This document shows positions 39,050-51,599 of a stretch of DNA of 64,000 bases, one piece after another (position 1 is the stretch's first letter; each line of letters opens with the position of its first letter). This DNA comes from Alentia gelatinosa (lineage: Eukaryota; Annelida; Polychaeta; Phyllodocida; Polynoidae), in assembly GCA_950022655.1 (NCBI GenBank), contig OX465581.1, forward strand, positions 109,413,125-109,477,124, in the 5' to 3' direction. The notes below the pieces were generated by a model. The model saw only the letters and a program-made list of their open reading frames with translations, was not told where the DNA came from and searched no databases. The translations under genes were made by a program, and so were the position numbers.

Positions 39050-39390
39050 TGTCAAGGCTACCCACGATGGGATCGTGCCAGAGCTAACGTGCGTAGAAAA
39101 CTTCTGCTCTGGCGGCCAGTGTACCCGAGCGCTGACCGGGAGAACGCCCGGGGATTCCGTCCGCCAGCCCCGCGCCCGGACCCCGGTGCCGGGAGTAACG
39201 GGCTCCCGGCTTGACGCGCCCGGCGGGCGGCGGCGGGAGACGGCGGGCGGCGACCCGCGCCCGGGAACTGTCCAAATATTTGGGCCGCGCCCGGGCTGTA
39301 AGTCATCGCTCATCCGCTAAGCGATTTTCAATCTGCGCTCGCGATGACGCCGGTCGGTCGGGGTTCTTGTTGGTGAGCGCGGCTGTCGGT
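39050..39390. promoter_or_regulatory. CpG island-like patch
   Basis: G+C- and CpG-rich, with overlapping open frames on both strands that are Arg/Pro/Gly-biased and not gene-like. Together with the patch at 38.4-38.7 kb it may mark one regulatory or promoter domain. Confidence 0.3.
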
Positions 39391-39899
39391 GGCGACCTGG
39401 AGATGTCTGGTAGAGGGTCAGTGTGTGGGGATGTGGGGATGGTGTTGTGATGGGGTATATGGGCCTGATCGAGTAGAGGAAAAGGCTCGTCTTTAATAAA
39501 TGTCTCCTTATTCTCATGCTTCGAGATGGAGTCTCTATATTGAAAGCTATGAATGGAGTCAAGGTCAGATTTTCAGTCGGGTGCGGTATCTGATTAACGG
39601 AAATTTGGCGGACCTGCCACAAAACCATAGACTTAACCCACGTTTTGAAACAGCTCCCAGCAGCAGTAGGCTGTGTTAGGCATTCTGGGAGGAGATGTGT
39701 AGGGCAGTGGACACTGCTTGGGCAGCAGATATTAGACATACAACAGACACGGTGAGGGTGAGAGGACATTGATTCAACTGGCGACCAGCTAATGATACCG
39801 AGAGATATGATAATCATATAAGGTTGATGGCTGCTGAGAACGATATAGGCCTACAAGCGAGGACAGAGTTAGATGGAGTTGGAGATGGCGATATAAATT

Positions 39900-40435
39900 T
39901 TAGGGCGGTAGAGGGTCATATAAGGGTGAGGGTAGGGCGGGGTGGGGAGGGGTTGATATAAGAATGAGTTCAAGGTACGGGCGATATCAGGGTGAGGATG
40001 GGGGACAGGTGACATAGGGGTGAGGGCGAGGGTTGGGTGATATAATATAAGGGTGGGAAGGTGCGTAGGCCTAATATCAGGGTGAGGTCGGGGATGGGTG
40101 AATTTTTGGTGAGGGCGAGGGTTGGGTGATTTAAGGGTGATTTAAGGGTGAGGGCGAGGGTTGGGTGATACAAAGGTGATTTAAGGGTGAGGGCGAGGGT
40201 TGGGTGATATAAGGGTGATGGCGAGGGTTGGGTGATATAAGGGTGATTTAAGGGCGAGGGTTGGGTGAATTTTTGGTGAGGGCGAGGGTTGGGTGATATT
40301 AGGGTGAGGGCGGTGGACGGATGAAGGCAGGGGGTAATTGATATAAAGTTGATGAGGACTGGGGAGGGGGATATACAGGTGAGGGCTTGGGGTAGGGTGC
40401 TTTAAGGATGAGGGAGGGGACGGGTGATGAAGGTA
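39900..40435. repeat. GGGTGAGGGCGAGGGTTGGG minisatellite
   Basis: Irregular tandem units built from GGGTGAGGGCGAGGGTTGGG and TGATATAAGGG or TGATTTAAGGG. The plus strand is G-rich with frequent GGG tracts. Confidence 0.85.
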
Positions 40436-41597
40436 CTCATTGGTGTGAGGGTGGGCGGGTCATGGACATGGGCGGGCTGGCGATACCAGCTTGAGTACTG
40501 TGTGGTCACGGTATACATGGCTAGGTTAATCCCAATCCGCCTAATTAGCCATCAACACAACCGTTAAAACATAGACGACGCGGCATGACAGCTGCCTACT
40601 TACTACCTTTCAGACTCATCCCTGCACTTCATCTATCGCTCCATATCGCTTCCGTTTTCATGTGTGAATCTTTCTCTTACTTATTTGCCAGTTAGCGTTG
40701 TAAACATACGAAACAATACGAAACTGTATAGTTTAGTCCTGTGGTTCTTTGCGTGCTGTATATAGATTTGAGGTGGATATGGATTCTGGCACATTTGTCA
40801 TCGTTATGTTATATAGCTTTTCTAACTTAGAAGTATCAGGATTTTACAGTCTACACATGTCAAAAACAAATGTGATTTATTTTAGACATACTGAAAACAT
40901 GAACTGTGGTCGGGCTGATCTGGAGACCACATGCTATGAGACTGGTACATGGAGATTCTACATAATCAAATATGTGCTGTTATCATTTCCAGAAGATCTT
41001 TAAAAGAAAACATGTGACTGAAAAGACGATGACAAATGATGTCATGTCAATTAAGCAGAAAATGGGACGTGACGTGGATATCTTCTAAAGAATTTCCGCA
41101 TACTCTACATGGTACTAAATGTTATAAGCCATAATACTTATTTTCATTTGTAGTGCATAGTCATATATATAATATGTTTAGTTCACATTGTAGGATAGAC
41201 ATACCAGTGACCGTTCCTTCTCAGCTAAGGTAAGTCGGAGAAAAAATGATCGGATTTGATAATTGCAATGATCCAAGCGCACTGAGGCAAGATTAGTTAC
41301 AGCAACAGCAAATAATGTGATTCTGTGCTACCTTTGTACATCGGAAAACAGTGGGGTAAAGACTTTGCAGTGATATCTTCCTAACTGGAAAACTCCGAAA
41401 AGGGACAAGTGCCCCCACCCCCGACCATGCAACCCTCTCCCCCAAAGAAATATTGAAAAATATGTGTCAAATAGTAAACATTACAACTTAAAACTTTCAA
41501 TCGTGTAGTCGTGTAGAATGGAGTTAATAAGTATATAACAACGTATGTACGGCTTGATGATACTTGGAAGTTGTTCGGATAAATATATCTATATCCT
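40436..41597. other. Intergenic sequence
   Basis: No supported gene. A homeodomain-like cluster (GGTTAATCCCAATCCGCCTAA) lies near 40524-40545. Confidence 0.5.
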
Positions 41598-41675
41598 AAG
41601 CTTCTTTTCAGAATTGCGTCAAGTTCCCCTTGATATAAGCTTCTTTTCAGAATTGTGTCAAGTTCCCCTTGATAT
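41598..41675. repeat. Tandem duplication of a 39-bp unit
   Basis: Two adjacent units starting AAGCTTCTTTTCAGAATTG and ending CCCCTTGATAT, differing at one base. Confidence 0.97.
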
Positions 41676-41921
41676 TTGACGGAACGCAGTCGGAACGCAC
41701 TCGGGGGCGCCCACTATAAACGCACAGGGGATGGAGAAGTCGCAGTTGGGTCGGAGACAGGACGCCGACCGGACGTAGGATATCATCCGTGGTCAGTTTC
41801 CATAGAATAGCAAGATAACCGATCGCTACAAGTAAGGTACAGGTCCTGAACAGAGTACATATAGCAGAATGTAGAGGTCTCCAGCTCAATTCCCGCGTTC
41901 TCAATTGGAACAGTGATTCTA

Positions 41922-42120
41922 TAGGCCCGTTTCCATTGGCCGACGAAAAAGGAGTAGATTTTTTTTGTTCTCCAAATAGCTTGTTTCCATTTTGCGTCAG
42001 CAGTGCTGAAGGTCCGTCGGTGGTCCGTGAGTGTATATATTGGTGATGGCCAATGAAAATGGGCTATTAAGAGAACACAAAAATCTACACCCTTTTCTTC
42101 GGCCAACGGAAAGGGCTCTA
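41922..42120. mobile_element. MITE family B, copy 3
   Basis: It begins TAGGCCCGTTTCCATTGGCC and ends with the inverted counterpart at 42120. Inner words TCAGCAGTGCTGAAGG and GGTGATGGCCAATG match the copy at 36745-36945. Confidence 0.85.
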
Positions 42121-42376
42121 CGAGAGAGTTGATTGGCCTACACGCTTCCACACAGATTCTGGCTTCGTTCTGTTGGACACGATCACCTACATGCAATGCA
42201 GACGTCTGCATGACAGAACGCAGACCATATGCGACTGGGCTCAAATTATCACATATCTGGGACATTCAAGATTAGATTTTCAACATAAATTTACTGCAAA
42301 TAATACATGAATATCCTTCGTCAGTCAGTCGCGTCCTGTTTCGTCTGCGTCCCAACTGCTACGTTTGCCTTGGCCT

Positions 42377-42578
42377 TAAAGACCCTTTTCCATTAGCCGA
42401 CGAAATCGGCGTATATTTTTTTAGTTTTCCTAAAAGCCCATTTCCATTGGCCATCATCAATCTACAATCAGGAACCACCGACGGACCTTTATTACTACTG
42501 AGGCACAATGAAAATAGGCTATTAGGAGAACTCATAAAATCCACACCGTTTTCGTCGGCCAATGGAAACGGGCCTTAA
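42377..42578. mobile_element. MITE family B, copy 4 (opposite orientation)
   Basis: The right end reads CGTCGGCCAATGGAAACGGG, and the left end is its inverted relative. The centre carries GGAACCACCGACGGACC, the reverse complement of the centre of copies 2 and 3. It lies only 256 bp from copy 3. Confidence 0.82.
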
Positions 42579-44432
42579 CTCGGCTATATGAGCAGCTCAG
42601 CTTGAATAGCATTGAGCTCTACAGCCTTCCACGAGCCAGCCCTACAGACCGGCCGGGCGCTGTTTACGGCCCCATTACCTCGCCCCGCGCACGGCTAAAT
42701 ATTTATCCCCTTCTGTCGTGACGGCAGCGGAGAAAAAATAAATGCGACAGGTTGTGTAGATGGAGACCAAACGGAGCGGGCATGCCGCGAACCCCTTTGA
42801 AGCCCCGGTGACGAGCAGCGGCAAGTGCGCTGCGGCCGGCGAGGAGGCCGGCCGGGTGTGAGGGTGTTGAGCGGGGCTGTGTGTGAAGTGTACGGGGTAG
42901 GGGTGAAGAGGGTGTGAGGGTTATGATGAAAGGTGTGGTTGGGTTGAGATCTGGTTCTGAGAGTCATAGTGTAAGTTTGTGTAACGGGAACGTCTTTTGT
43001 ACTGCAATTGTGGGCATCCGACATGGCCTATAAACCGTACATGCCCGAGTTATTGTGATAGTAATTTTAGTTCATTGAAAGATAATGGTTTGTTCTGGGC
43101 AGGTTACAATGTAGTGACACTTCTACTCAATACTGATTCATGGTGGGCGATAATATATTCTGTCGTATATATGTATCATATTTTTTATGTTATCTTTTTT
43201 GGATGAAATAAACCAAAAACATAAAACAAACTATGACATTGTCATTTGGATTTGATAAATCACCAGATTTGGGTAATGCGGAAGACTGAGAAAGTAAAGT
43301 AAGAAAAGCATGAATTAAGTTATATTGAACGTTTGCCAGTGGTGATAAGATACAAGCCAAATGTATTACCTGTATTAACTCACTCTACAAATAATACAAA
43401 ATAATCCAAAACATAACTGGGTGGATTGAAACATGTACATGTACATGTTTCTCCCTGGAATGGATGATATATTTCAACCTATTTTTAGGGTTAATTTTCT
43501 GGTTTGGTAAAGGAAATCTCTAATCTGGCTCGTAGGTTGTATCAATGGGTCCTGTCCATGGGCTGTAGCTGTGAAGTTAGCATTGCAGTGTAACGCGTGG
43601 GTTGCTTGGAAAGAGCTTAGTGTCAGCCGGGTTTGTCCACAGGAGGCGTTGCATAGCAGGTCAGGTGGTGCACTTCGCAACAATATTAGACGGACCGTCA
43701 TATATATGGATACCGTAGTGATGGTGTTAGCGGCAGCAGTGGTCGGTTTAAAAGATCAGTAGTGGATGTAAAACGCAGGGATATAGCATCACCATCACAT
43801 ACCTCAAGGGAGATGACTACGTGCGAAGTTTCAACTCACTGAGCCACAGAGAGTTGCTCGTTACAAGGAGTCTCCCTCCCCCTCATCGTCAAGATGACTA
43901 CCTTGTTCAGTGATAGCCTCCACATGGTCCATCTGTCTCTCTAACCGGGCCTAACTTCTTATACACACCATGTATTTCACATCACCATGGGCCACGTCCA
44001 GGTTAGACCAGATAAAGATTCCATTTTCAATTCAAAACATGGCAAATAGACAGTTTCTCAAGAACCTTGGGTTGCACATCAGTTCTAAAAGGTGTGGTTA
44101 CACTAGGAACCAGCCCTGACATTTCTCACCCATCATGTTTATTGTAGTATAGAGGGAAGGGTTGGGTTAAACCTAGATCTACAACTACATCCAATATCTT
44201 AATGTTTGTACGATATTGCTGGTGAATATGCAGGGTCTGACAAGTGTCTCTAGAGGACGTTAGTAAAACCTATAGTCTCACTGGTGAAGAACCCCCCTAT
44301 ACACTCTGCATATCACCCGTGGACTGTTTCTCATATAGTTAGCGTACATACTATAGACAATCTTTAAGTCGGTACCAAGGAACAACCATCTGCAAATAAC
44401 ACCATTTTCAAGAATGAAGGACGTCTTCGGAG
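42579..44432. other. Intergenic sequence
   Basis: A small CpG-rich patch lies at 42640-42880. A perfect 24-bp palindrome, GAAACATGTACA plus its mirror, is near 43428-43451. No gene is supported. Confidence 0.5.
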
Positions 44433-44474
44433 CCATTTTCAAAGAAATTGCTACCATTTTCAAAGAAATTGCTA
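44433..44474. repeat. Tandem duplication of a 21-bp unit
   Basis: Two copies of CCATTTTCAAAGAAATTGCT plus one base lie side by side, with a partial third copy just upstream. Confidence 0.85.
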
Positions 44475-44479
44475 TGATT

Positions 44480-46100
44480 TGTTAACCTATATAGTAATTG
44501 TAAAAAATAGCAAACACATGGTTTGATTTCATTTATGCCTTTTGAAATTTTTGAATACCCAAACCAGTCTATTTTGACTGATCGGACTCAGCATAAATAA
44601 AGAACATACAAAAATTCTGAGTTTTTATAATTCTCTAAAGATGGTGCCAGGTGTAACATGAACATGGCTTATACTATAAGTTATAGGTGTTTAGGCCCTC
44701 ACGTTCTACATCTCAGCTGACGTGCTCCGAGCAGCTCGGCCGTCGAACTAGTTACTGAACGGGGCGGGTACATGTACTGACACAGTGCCCGGGTCACCGA
44801 TGACCACCCCGAGTTGAGTTGCTCGTTTATCGCTCACCGTTCTGTAATCTCTTTATCATAATCCTGATCGATATCTCACGAGGCCTCTGTGCTAATCTAG
44901 GCCCCTCTGAAAAACCCTGGACCTTGGGTCTGCTCCAGGTATATTCAGGGTAAAAATAATTATCATAACCGAAGACGCACGTGTGTTTTCCCTATCCCTG
45001 AGCTGTAGCCAAAGACCCGTAACTCTTAAGTATTCCTGTATGCTATACTATAACACTGCCTAACTTCTGTATAAAACAAGATAGCCCCCAGCCCTCCACC
45101 CAGCTCGCCTTGTCGTGTAATATGCTCGGAGCCGCTTGGGTCATATGGGGAGCACGTGTTGGCAGTAACGGAACTAATCTTGTTTCAATAAACTCGCGCA
45201 CCACAGCTTTGGGTAAATTTAAGCAGATCGCCCCTGCAGAGTCTGCCCTGAGGGGTGTGTGTGTATGTGTGAAGTGTGGGGGTGTAACACTCGAGTAAAC
45301 GTTATAGTGTAAACGTGGGCGGCGAGCAGCGCACAATGTTTGTGGGGGAATGAGCACATTGCCCTGTGATACTCTCAGTATGACCCGTTCTTCTCCCTCC
45401 CCTTCGTCCAGACCAATAGCTCACTATACGCTCGGCATTTGCTCATTCCTGGCGTGTCAAGCATTTCACGGCGGCCGGGCCAAACGAGGCCAGTGATGAC
45501 GCCTGCTTGGGAGCAAGTGATTCAGCAAATTAAACCAGATAAAGAGCGAGCTGCTCTATATTGATATGTCCAGCCACACGAGCACCTCACTGGGCATCTC
45601 ACCTGTCACTCTCCGGACAGAATCTTCCCTAGAGTATACTAGGCCTATGTATGGACCAAAACAAAACCTCCGTGGGGAGAGTGTTTACCTGCGCGCGGGA
45701 AATGAACACCAGGTAGTTCATTTCGCCCCCTGGTGGTGAGAGATAGACAAAGGGCGGGCGGGCTGGCGGGGCAGCGTCTCACACTGACAGCGCCATCTAC
45801 AGGGCATGTCCGTGGCTGTGATAAGAGCAGCTTCTCGACTTCTCCACTTTCCGGGTAGTGAGACCCTCTGTCAGTGTGAGACTAAGCGCTCCAATGTGTA
45901 CATACACATGCATATGCTTGTACGAGTGTGTATGTGTTTATATGCATGTGCATGTGGGTAATGAGGCTTTATCTTAGCCTGATATAAATTTCCAGTTGGT
46001 TCTAAATCCACAAAAAACAGACAAGCTGATGAAGGTATAAATATTTTATTATGGGATTTAATTAACATCGAGATTGGGGAGGGGGAATTTCAGTATTATT
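44480..46100. other. Intergenic sequence with regulatory-like segments
   Basis: The segment at 45410-45610 has a MARE-like TGATTCAGCA (45518-45527), GATAAAG (45538-45544) and GAGCTGCTC (45548-45556) within 40 bp. GAGCAGCTC also occurs at 44729-44737. No gene is supported. Confidence 0.4.
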
Positions 46101-46103
46101 TTG

Positions 46104-46138
46104 CAACGTTTCGTCCCATTTCTGGGACTTCTTCAGGC
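46104..46138 (-). other. Hammerhead-ribozyme-like core, possible Penelope-type element remnant
   Basis: On the minus strand CTGAAGA is followed by a perfect 6-bp stem (GTCCCA, loop, TGGGAC) and then GAAAC. This matches the two conserved boxes around stem II of a hammerhead ribozyme. Such motifs accompany Penelope-like retroelements. The cleavage site and stems I and III were not established, and no reverse transcriptase is present. Confidence 0.35.
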
Positions 46139-46149
46139 AATATTTGTTG

Positions 46150-48910
46150 ATATAAATTTCCATAAGCTTAACATTAGGAACTCGTTCTCAACAGGTATGC
46201 GAGTACAATAACTCAGACTCAATGGATGATATACAGATAACTATATCCAAGCTAAGATAAAATCAGAAACATATATTCGTGCTTGGTCTGAGTCCCCGAT
46301 AGCCATCTTGTTTGAAGCGCTTCAGAATGTCCACTCAACTATCGCCTCGTTCACATCCCTGAGCACTCCAAACTCGATGGCATACGGGGACACAGTCCAA
46401 ACACTCATCAATTTCTTTCTTAGTATGTCTGTGAGTGAATGAGCAGCTTACTTTGTAGATGGATATATGCATATTCACTTAAACAGGCATGTACATGTTT
46501 ATATTAGCGTGGGTATGTCCTGTATGTCTGTATACAAGTGAATTGTATGTGTGTGACTTATGAGGATGTAACACTCGTGCGTATGTGTGTTTTTGAAGAT
46601 AAACCAAGGCAACAGGAGTAGGTTAATTCTATATCTCATATAAGCAGACTACCCCAACGTTATACCAACGAGTATTACTCATCGGTTAAACTTAAACAAT
46701 TGCCCTAATAGCAGTAACTTTGCTAATACAAAAAAAAACATTACAGCGGCCTAAATACGGGATAAGTATGATTATAATAACTTACTTTTAGAAAAGTTTA
46801 GCTAAACCAAATTTATCACACCCACCCTTCAAACTTGACGGGCCGAGGTTTGATGCCGGCGTACCGCCCAATGCCACACACCCGTCATCACGTGACTGAC
46901 GGGCCCTATAATGTTAACTCAAGGGCTGACCGCTAGGGGTCACCTGCTGATTGGGATCAAAGGCGGCGGGCATGAAGCCGCCAGAGGGCGTCACGTCGGC
47001 TGGTTACCGGCAAGACTGGCTGACGTAGAGCATATGGCCCCCGCTCGTTAGTCGGCTGACAGGGCAGGCATGCAAGGTACCAGCAAGGCATGGGTCCGTG
47101 GAAGGGACGCTGACAAATCACAAAACAATCACGGCATTAAGCAGCACTAAATCCACTTCAAAGGAAAGATAAGATCAGTAATTGGCTGAATCGTGCAAAA
47201 ATGAGGCGGTGAGTTTCAAAGTTTTTGTAATAATTAAAGTAGGCCTACACGGTGGATGAATGATGTTGGGAGTTAATTTCAATGAGAGATTATATTCAAG
47301 GCTATAAGTTTATTACTTCATATGAATGATGTTTTATTCCCAGTACTTACACCCTTACTGAAACATTGAATTATTTAATTCTGTAGAAAATATGATGATT
47401 ATCTTATATTCCTTTAATTTTGAGACATTTTCTTGTTATACGTTTCTTTATGTATTTTCTTGGGCGTGGGGAAGGGGTTAACTAAGCCATGTGGACATAA
47501 TGTTGGATACCATAACTCCTTGAGAATGCGATATTGAACTGAAAGTATTGACCCCCCAATCAAAGTACCTGTAACTTGAATAAATGTTAGGACCTATACG
47601 GCATATAGCCTATGATCCATGGGCGCCGCCATGATGCCCACCGAGTAGGTGTTCTACAATAAAGGAGGTGAAAAAGTAGCTGTTCTACACTATTGGAGGT
47701 GCAAAAGAAGTGAGTGATAATTGGGAATGTCACTTTTCTTGCCTTGCTCACATATGTAAATAAAGTGTTCCGTGTAAAAGACATCATGTCCTGTGTTTTA
47801 GCATTATATCTTCCTGCTCTGGGATCGGTGTAGAGAGTCAAAGGAACCTTGGTAAAACATTGAAAGGCATCTGAATTTGGTAAGAACAAAGAGCCAGAAT
47901 ACAGGTTTAGTCCCCCGACCACCTAGTGACTGCTTCATGAACTAACAATGGCTCTGTCCCCTATATGCATGTGCTCATTGTAGGCCTGTCCACTTTATAC
48001 GTTATTACAGATGTTTATATAAGAATCCCCGGTGAAATTATTGTAACCAATACTTATAAGATGGTCCATTTACAGTGGAAGGAATACAGGTTAGAATGTT
48101 ACCTATAACGATAATGAGATAAAATCACACATTGAAAAAACACCACACTAAGATGTACATGACGCTATATCACTCTCAGGCTAGACCACACACTTGCATC
48201 TCCGATAGAGCAGCTTTTGATATCACTCCGCATATCAATAGATCGCATTGACCTTAATATGAAGCCGAAAACCTACTTTATATTAAGATAAAAACCGACA
48301 CCGAGTGTAGGGCGAGATTAATGGGTTACTGCTGTGTGCTTTATTATCGCCCACTATCCATCCATCAACACACCCCCTTCCACCCATATCCCCCTTCCCT
48401 ATAGCAACAGGCACCCTATTGCCTCGACCCCCACTGGCTCCTACACATAACACCCCAAGGTGATATGGGAAGCTTCTGCCCTGATCACTTTTACAGGTGT
48501 CGGTAGGATGGTCCATGCCACTGTACGGTATCTCACACTCTAACCAGTCCCAGTGGACTCCTCCCTTCCCCAATGGCACCTCATTGATGTCGCCGGCTCC
48601 CAGCATCGTTACGACACCATGGAAACAGCGTGGGGTTTCCACGGTAACCGATCACAGTCTGTGACCACGACATTGGTGTTGGGAGTAAACACCGAGCTGT
48701 TGATTCTGGGAGAAGGCGTTAATTAATGCTTCTTACATGCGTGGTTCCTCTCACTGCCGATGACTAGTGCGTCTGGGTGCAGGTACCGGATCGGTACTGA
48801 CTGATGCGAGGTTGTTGTTATATGAGGGAGACACCAGTCGTCTAATGCCCTCCAGAAAACCAGCCTTTAAAGGCATATCCTATAATTCACGGTGGCGCCA
48901 CCTATTGATC
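46150..48910. other. Intergenic sequence
   Basis: No supported gene. A CpG-richer patch lies at 46840-47110. A 119-codon minus-strand frame at 48283-48642 has balanced composition but no recognised family or splice partner. Confidence 0.45.
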
Positions 48911-48915
48911 TTTAA

Positions 48916-49286
48916 CCCTTTCCCTGCAGCACCCTGTTCCCCTGGTCAGCATTACACGGCAGGCATTGCCTACCCAAAATAACCCTGCTACGGCAGGCAC
49001 CTTTTTTGGAAATAGCAATGTCATGTAATGTGTCATGTGATTTAAGTGATTTGCCTTGGTGACTGATCATATTTTGTTATACCAAATCAAAGGTCAATAT
49101 GACCCTTATACTTTGTCAAAATTTCTTTTAAATCAAACAATTATCCTTTTATCTATTGAAATTTGTATATACATAACAATGATGCCTCTAAGATGCATCT
49201 TCCTGCCAAAGCCAGGGGAATGTCTGGAGGCAGCTTCCTGCCATAGCCAGGGGAATGCCTGGAAGCATCTTCCTGCTGTTAAAGGG
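48916..49286. mobile_element. piggyBac-type MITE (copy 2)
   Basis: CCCTTTCCCTGCAGCA at the left end and the inverted CCCTTTAACAGCAGGA at the right are flanked by TTAA at 48912-48915 and 49287-49290. The body aligns along its length with 7604-7979, including ACCAAATCAAAGGTCAATAT and the GCCAGGGGAATG tandem units near the 3' end. Non-coding. Confidence 0.88.
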
Positions 49287-49299
49287 TTAAATATCGTTG

Positions 49300-51310
49300 A
49301 TTATCAGCCAAAACGGGTTCCTTGGGATTTATTCTACATCCAAATGAGTAAATACACCATTTTGTCCAGTTAATCTAATCATACTAGGCAAATTGAACCA
49401 ATTTACATATATCTTATGTATAAAGGAAATGTTCTGAAAAATAAGTTCTCCCGAGAACAAGGATGATATTCAAAACTTAAATGTGTAGTTCAATACATCT
49501 ACTATATTCTCTGACAGTTTCTAGAAAATGACATGGGTGTTACTATGTAAATAACAACTTTATTGAATTTCTATACATCCTTTTATGATATTATCACAAT
49601 ATCAATCTCGAAATCAGAATCTATCATGGATACCCCCAATTATTAATTTAGATCTGTGTATTACAATAATTTTAGCTCATCATATTCAATATTCATGGAA
49701 ATGACAAGGGTCCTAATTTTTAAGGTAAACTGTCCGATATGCCTATAATTCTCATGGTGGATATGCCACGTCTCCTTATCTTTTTCATAATAGGAAGCGT
49801 CATATGGATCCCCATTTTTTTTTGCCATAACGGGCGACGGTGTTCTTGTCGACGACTTCAACTCGGCACCCTACTGTGCAACTGGAGTCTTTAGGCGACT
49901 ACACTCCAGTCTCAAGGGTTGAAACACCACCTCGCTTTATCAGAGGAAGCCACAATCTTGTTTTACCACAGGGGTCCACCGTCTTGTTTAGTATATCATG
50001 ATTTATTGTAAGGAAACCCTGTTTTCTTTTACTCAGGGAAGTGTCATTCTTTAGCATCAGAAGACCATTCATTGTCTTTTATTTATAGATAAGCAGGGCT
50101 TATGTGTTTCAGTTTTCAGTCTTAATAAAGAAAATGTGCTTATCTTATTTTTTACGATTAAATCTGTATGTTCATCCTCGGATTTACACACCACACATCT
50201 GACTTTCCTGATTTGTGTCAGTTGTTTGAATTATAGAATAAGGAGAATACGACCATACAGATCTAAATATTGGTAATATTGTGTCTATATCATATAGATT
50301 TCTTGTTTCCTGTTTATACCACAGAAGGAACCCATTATGTTTTATCATAATACTTGTCATTCTTTTCAATTGGAGGAACTTTGCCTACATTCATCCATAC
50401 TGACCACCATCCTTTCATATTTACTTTTTAAAAGACATGTGCATGTTAGACTATACTTGATGGAGGCACTTCCATAATACAATCGAATATAAGACCTTGG
50501 TAATAGAGTAGTATTTCATTAAAGAATAACTTCTTGCAAAGTGATAAAAATCACTTATACAACACACGAAATGAGAGAAATGTCCAATGTGGTGAAAAAT
50601 ATCATACAATACTTAATGAAAATATTCTAGAAAAACAGAAACTCTAAGCAAAAGAATATACAAGTTTATAAAGGACATCATAGCAATTTACGTTTCTACT
50701 GAAAAGCATAACTAAACACGGAACAAAAAAAGAAGTATGCTAATCTGGAGGCCTCCTTTCATCAGATACTATACGGAAGCTATTTGTAGGATACAGGCGA
50801 CAAGTGGCGAGTCGTGACAGACATGCCATGCACTGTATCTTCATCCCTCCTCCATAAGTCACATGACTCGGTGCTCGCTGATAACGGCGTGTCAACCCCT
50901 CTATCCTATGTTAAAAGGTTAATTAACTGATACAGGCCGAGCACCAGCGACACCTGTTGACGGTCACGTGACACGTCCAGACGCCGTCACTAGAGGGTGC
51001 TCCCGTCTTGTCATGAAGGTTGGTGTGCGTGATATTTTTTTATTCATCTCACTGCGGGGGTTTGCATCGTCTGGAGAAGCTTCGTGTATTTTGATAAATC
51101 ACGCGCTATATTGAACAAGAAAACCGGAAATTTTATGGTATGTACCATGGATCGTCAGCTCGTATCTCTATAAACATTTACATGTAGTTGTATACATGGT
51201 GTTAGTCTTGATTAATATGAAACACAGCATTGTTTATTATTGGAAAATGGAAGTCAAAAGCAATACCCTTGTAGGGTACACTTTGAATCAGATGAAACGT
51301 GAGTACTAGA
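49300..51310. other. Intergenic sequence
   Basis: A+T-rich. A site-rich stretch at 50890-51010 contains AGGTTAATTAACTG (HNF1- or homeodomain-like palindrome) and GGTCACGTGAC. No gene is supported. Confidence 0.5.
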
Positions 51311-51458
51311 GGGAAACTATGTTCCGGTGGGAATAAGTCAAAGTTACGAGGTAAGGCTTGGAAAAATTACTGCCCAAGGCGTAGCCGCGGGCAGTAATTT
51401 TTCCAAGCCTTACCTCGTAACTTTGACTTATTTCCACTGGTACCGTACATGGTTTCCC
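51311..51458. repeat. Long foldback inverted repeat
   Basis: Arms of about 65-70 nt with few mismatches (for example AGTTACGAGGTAAGGCTTGG and its reverse complement) surround a 13-nt centre. It could form a long cruciform or RNA hairpin. Probably the end of, or a whole, non-autonomous element. Confidence 0.85.
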
Positions 51459-51512
51459 TATTCCTATATACCTTAAATTGTCGGCTAATATCGATAAAAA
51501 CCGAATGTCTCT

Positions 51513-51592
51513 GAACGTCAACTTGGGCAGTAAACGTCAGCCTGGGCAGTAAACGTCAACCTGGGCAGTAACTTCAACCTGGGCAGTAAACA
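51513..51592. repeat. 19-bp tandem repeat, GGGCAGTAAACGTCAACCT
   Basis: About four units with minor variants. GGGCAGTAA is also found at the centre of the adjacent foldback repeat, suggesting that both belong to one element. Confidence 0.9.
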
Positions 51593-51599
51593 AAAGTTA

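Noticed and set aside
41783..42265. 160-codon minus-strand frame
   Set aside because: Runs through MITE family B copy 3, so it is repeat-derived and not a gene.
48283..48642. 119-codon minus-strand frame with balanced composition
   Set aside because: No family resemblance, splice partner or repeat support; left as intergenic.
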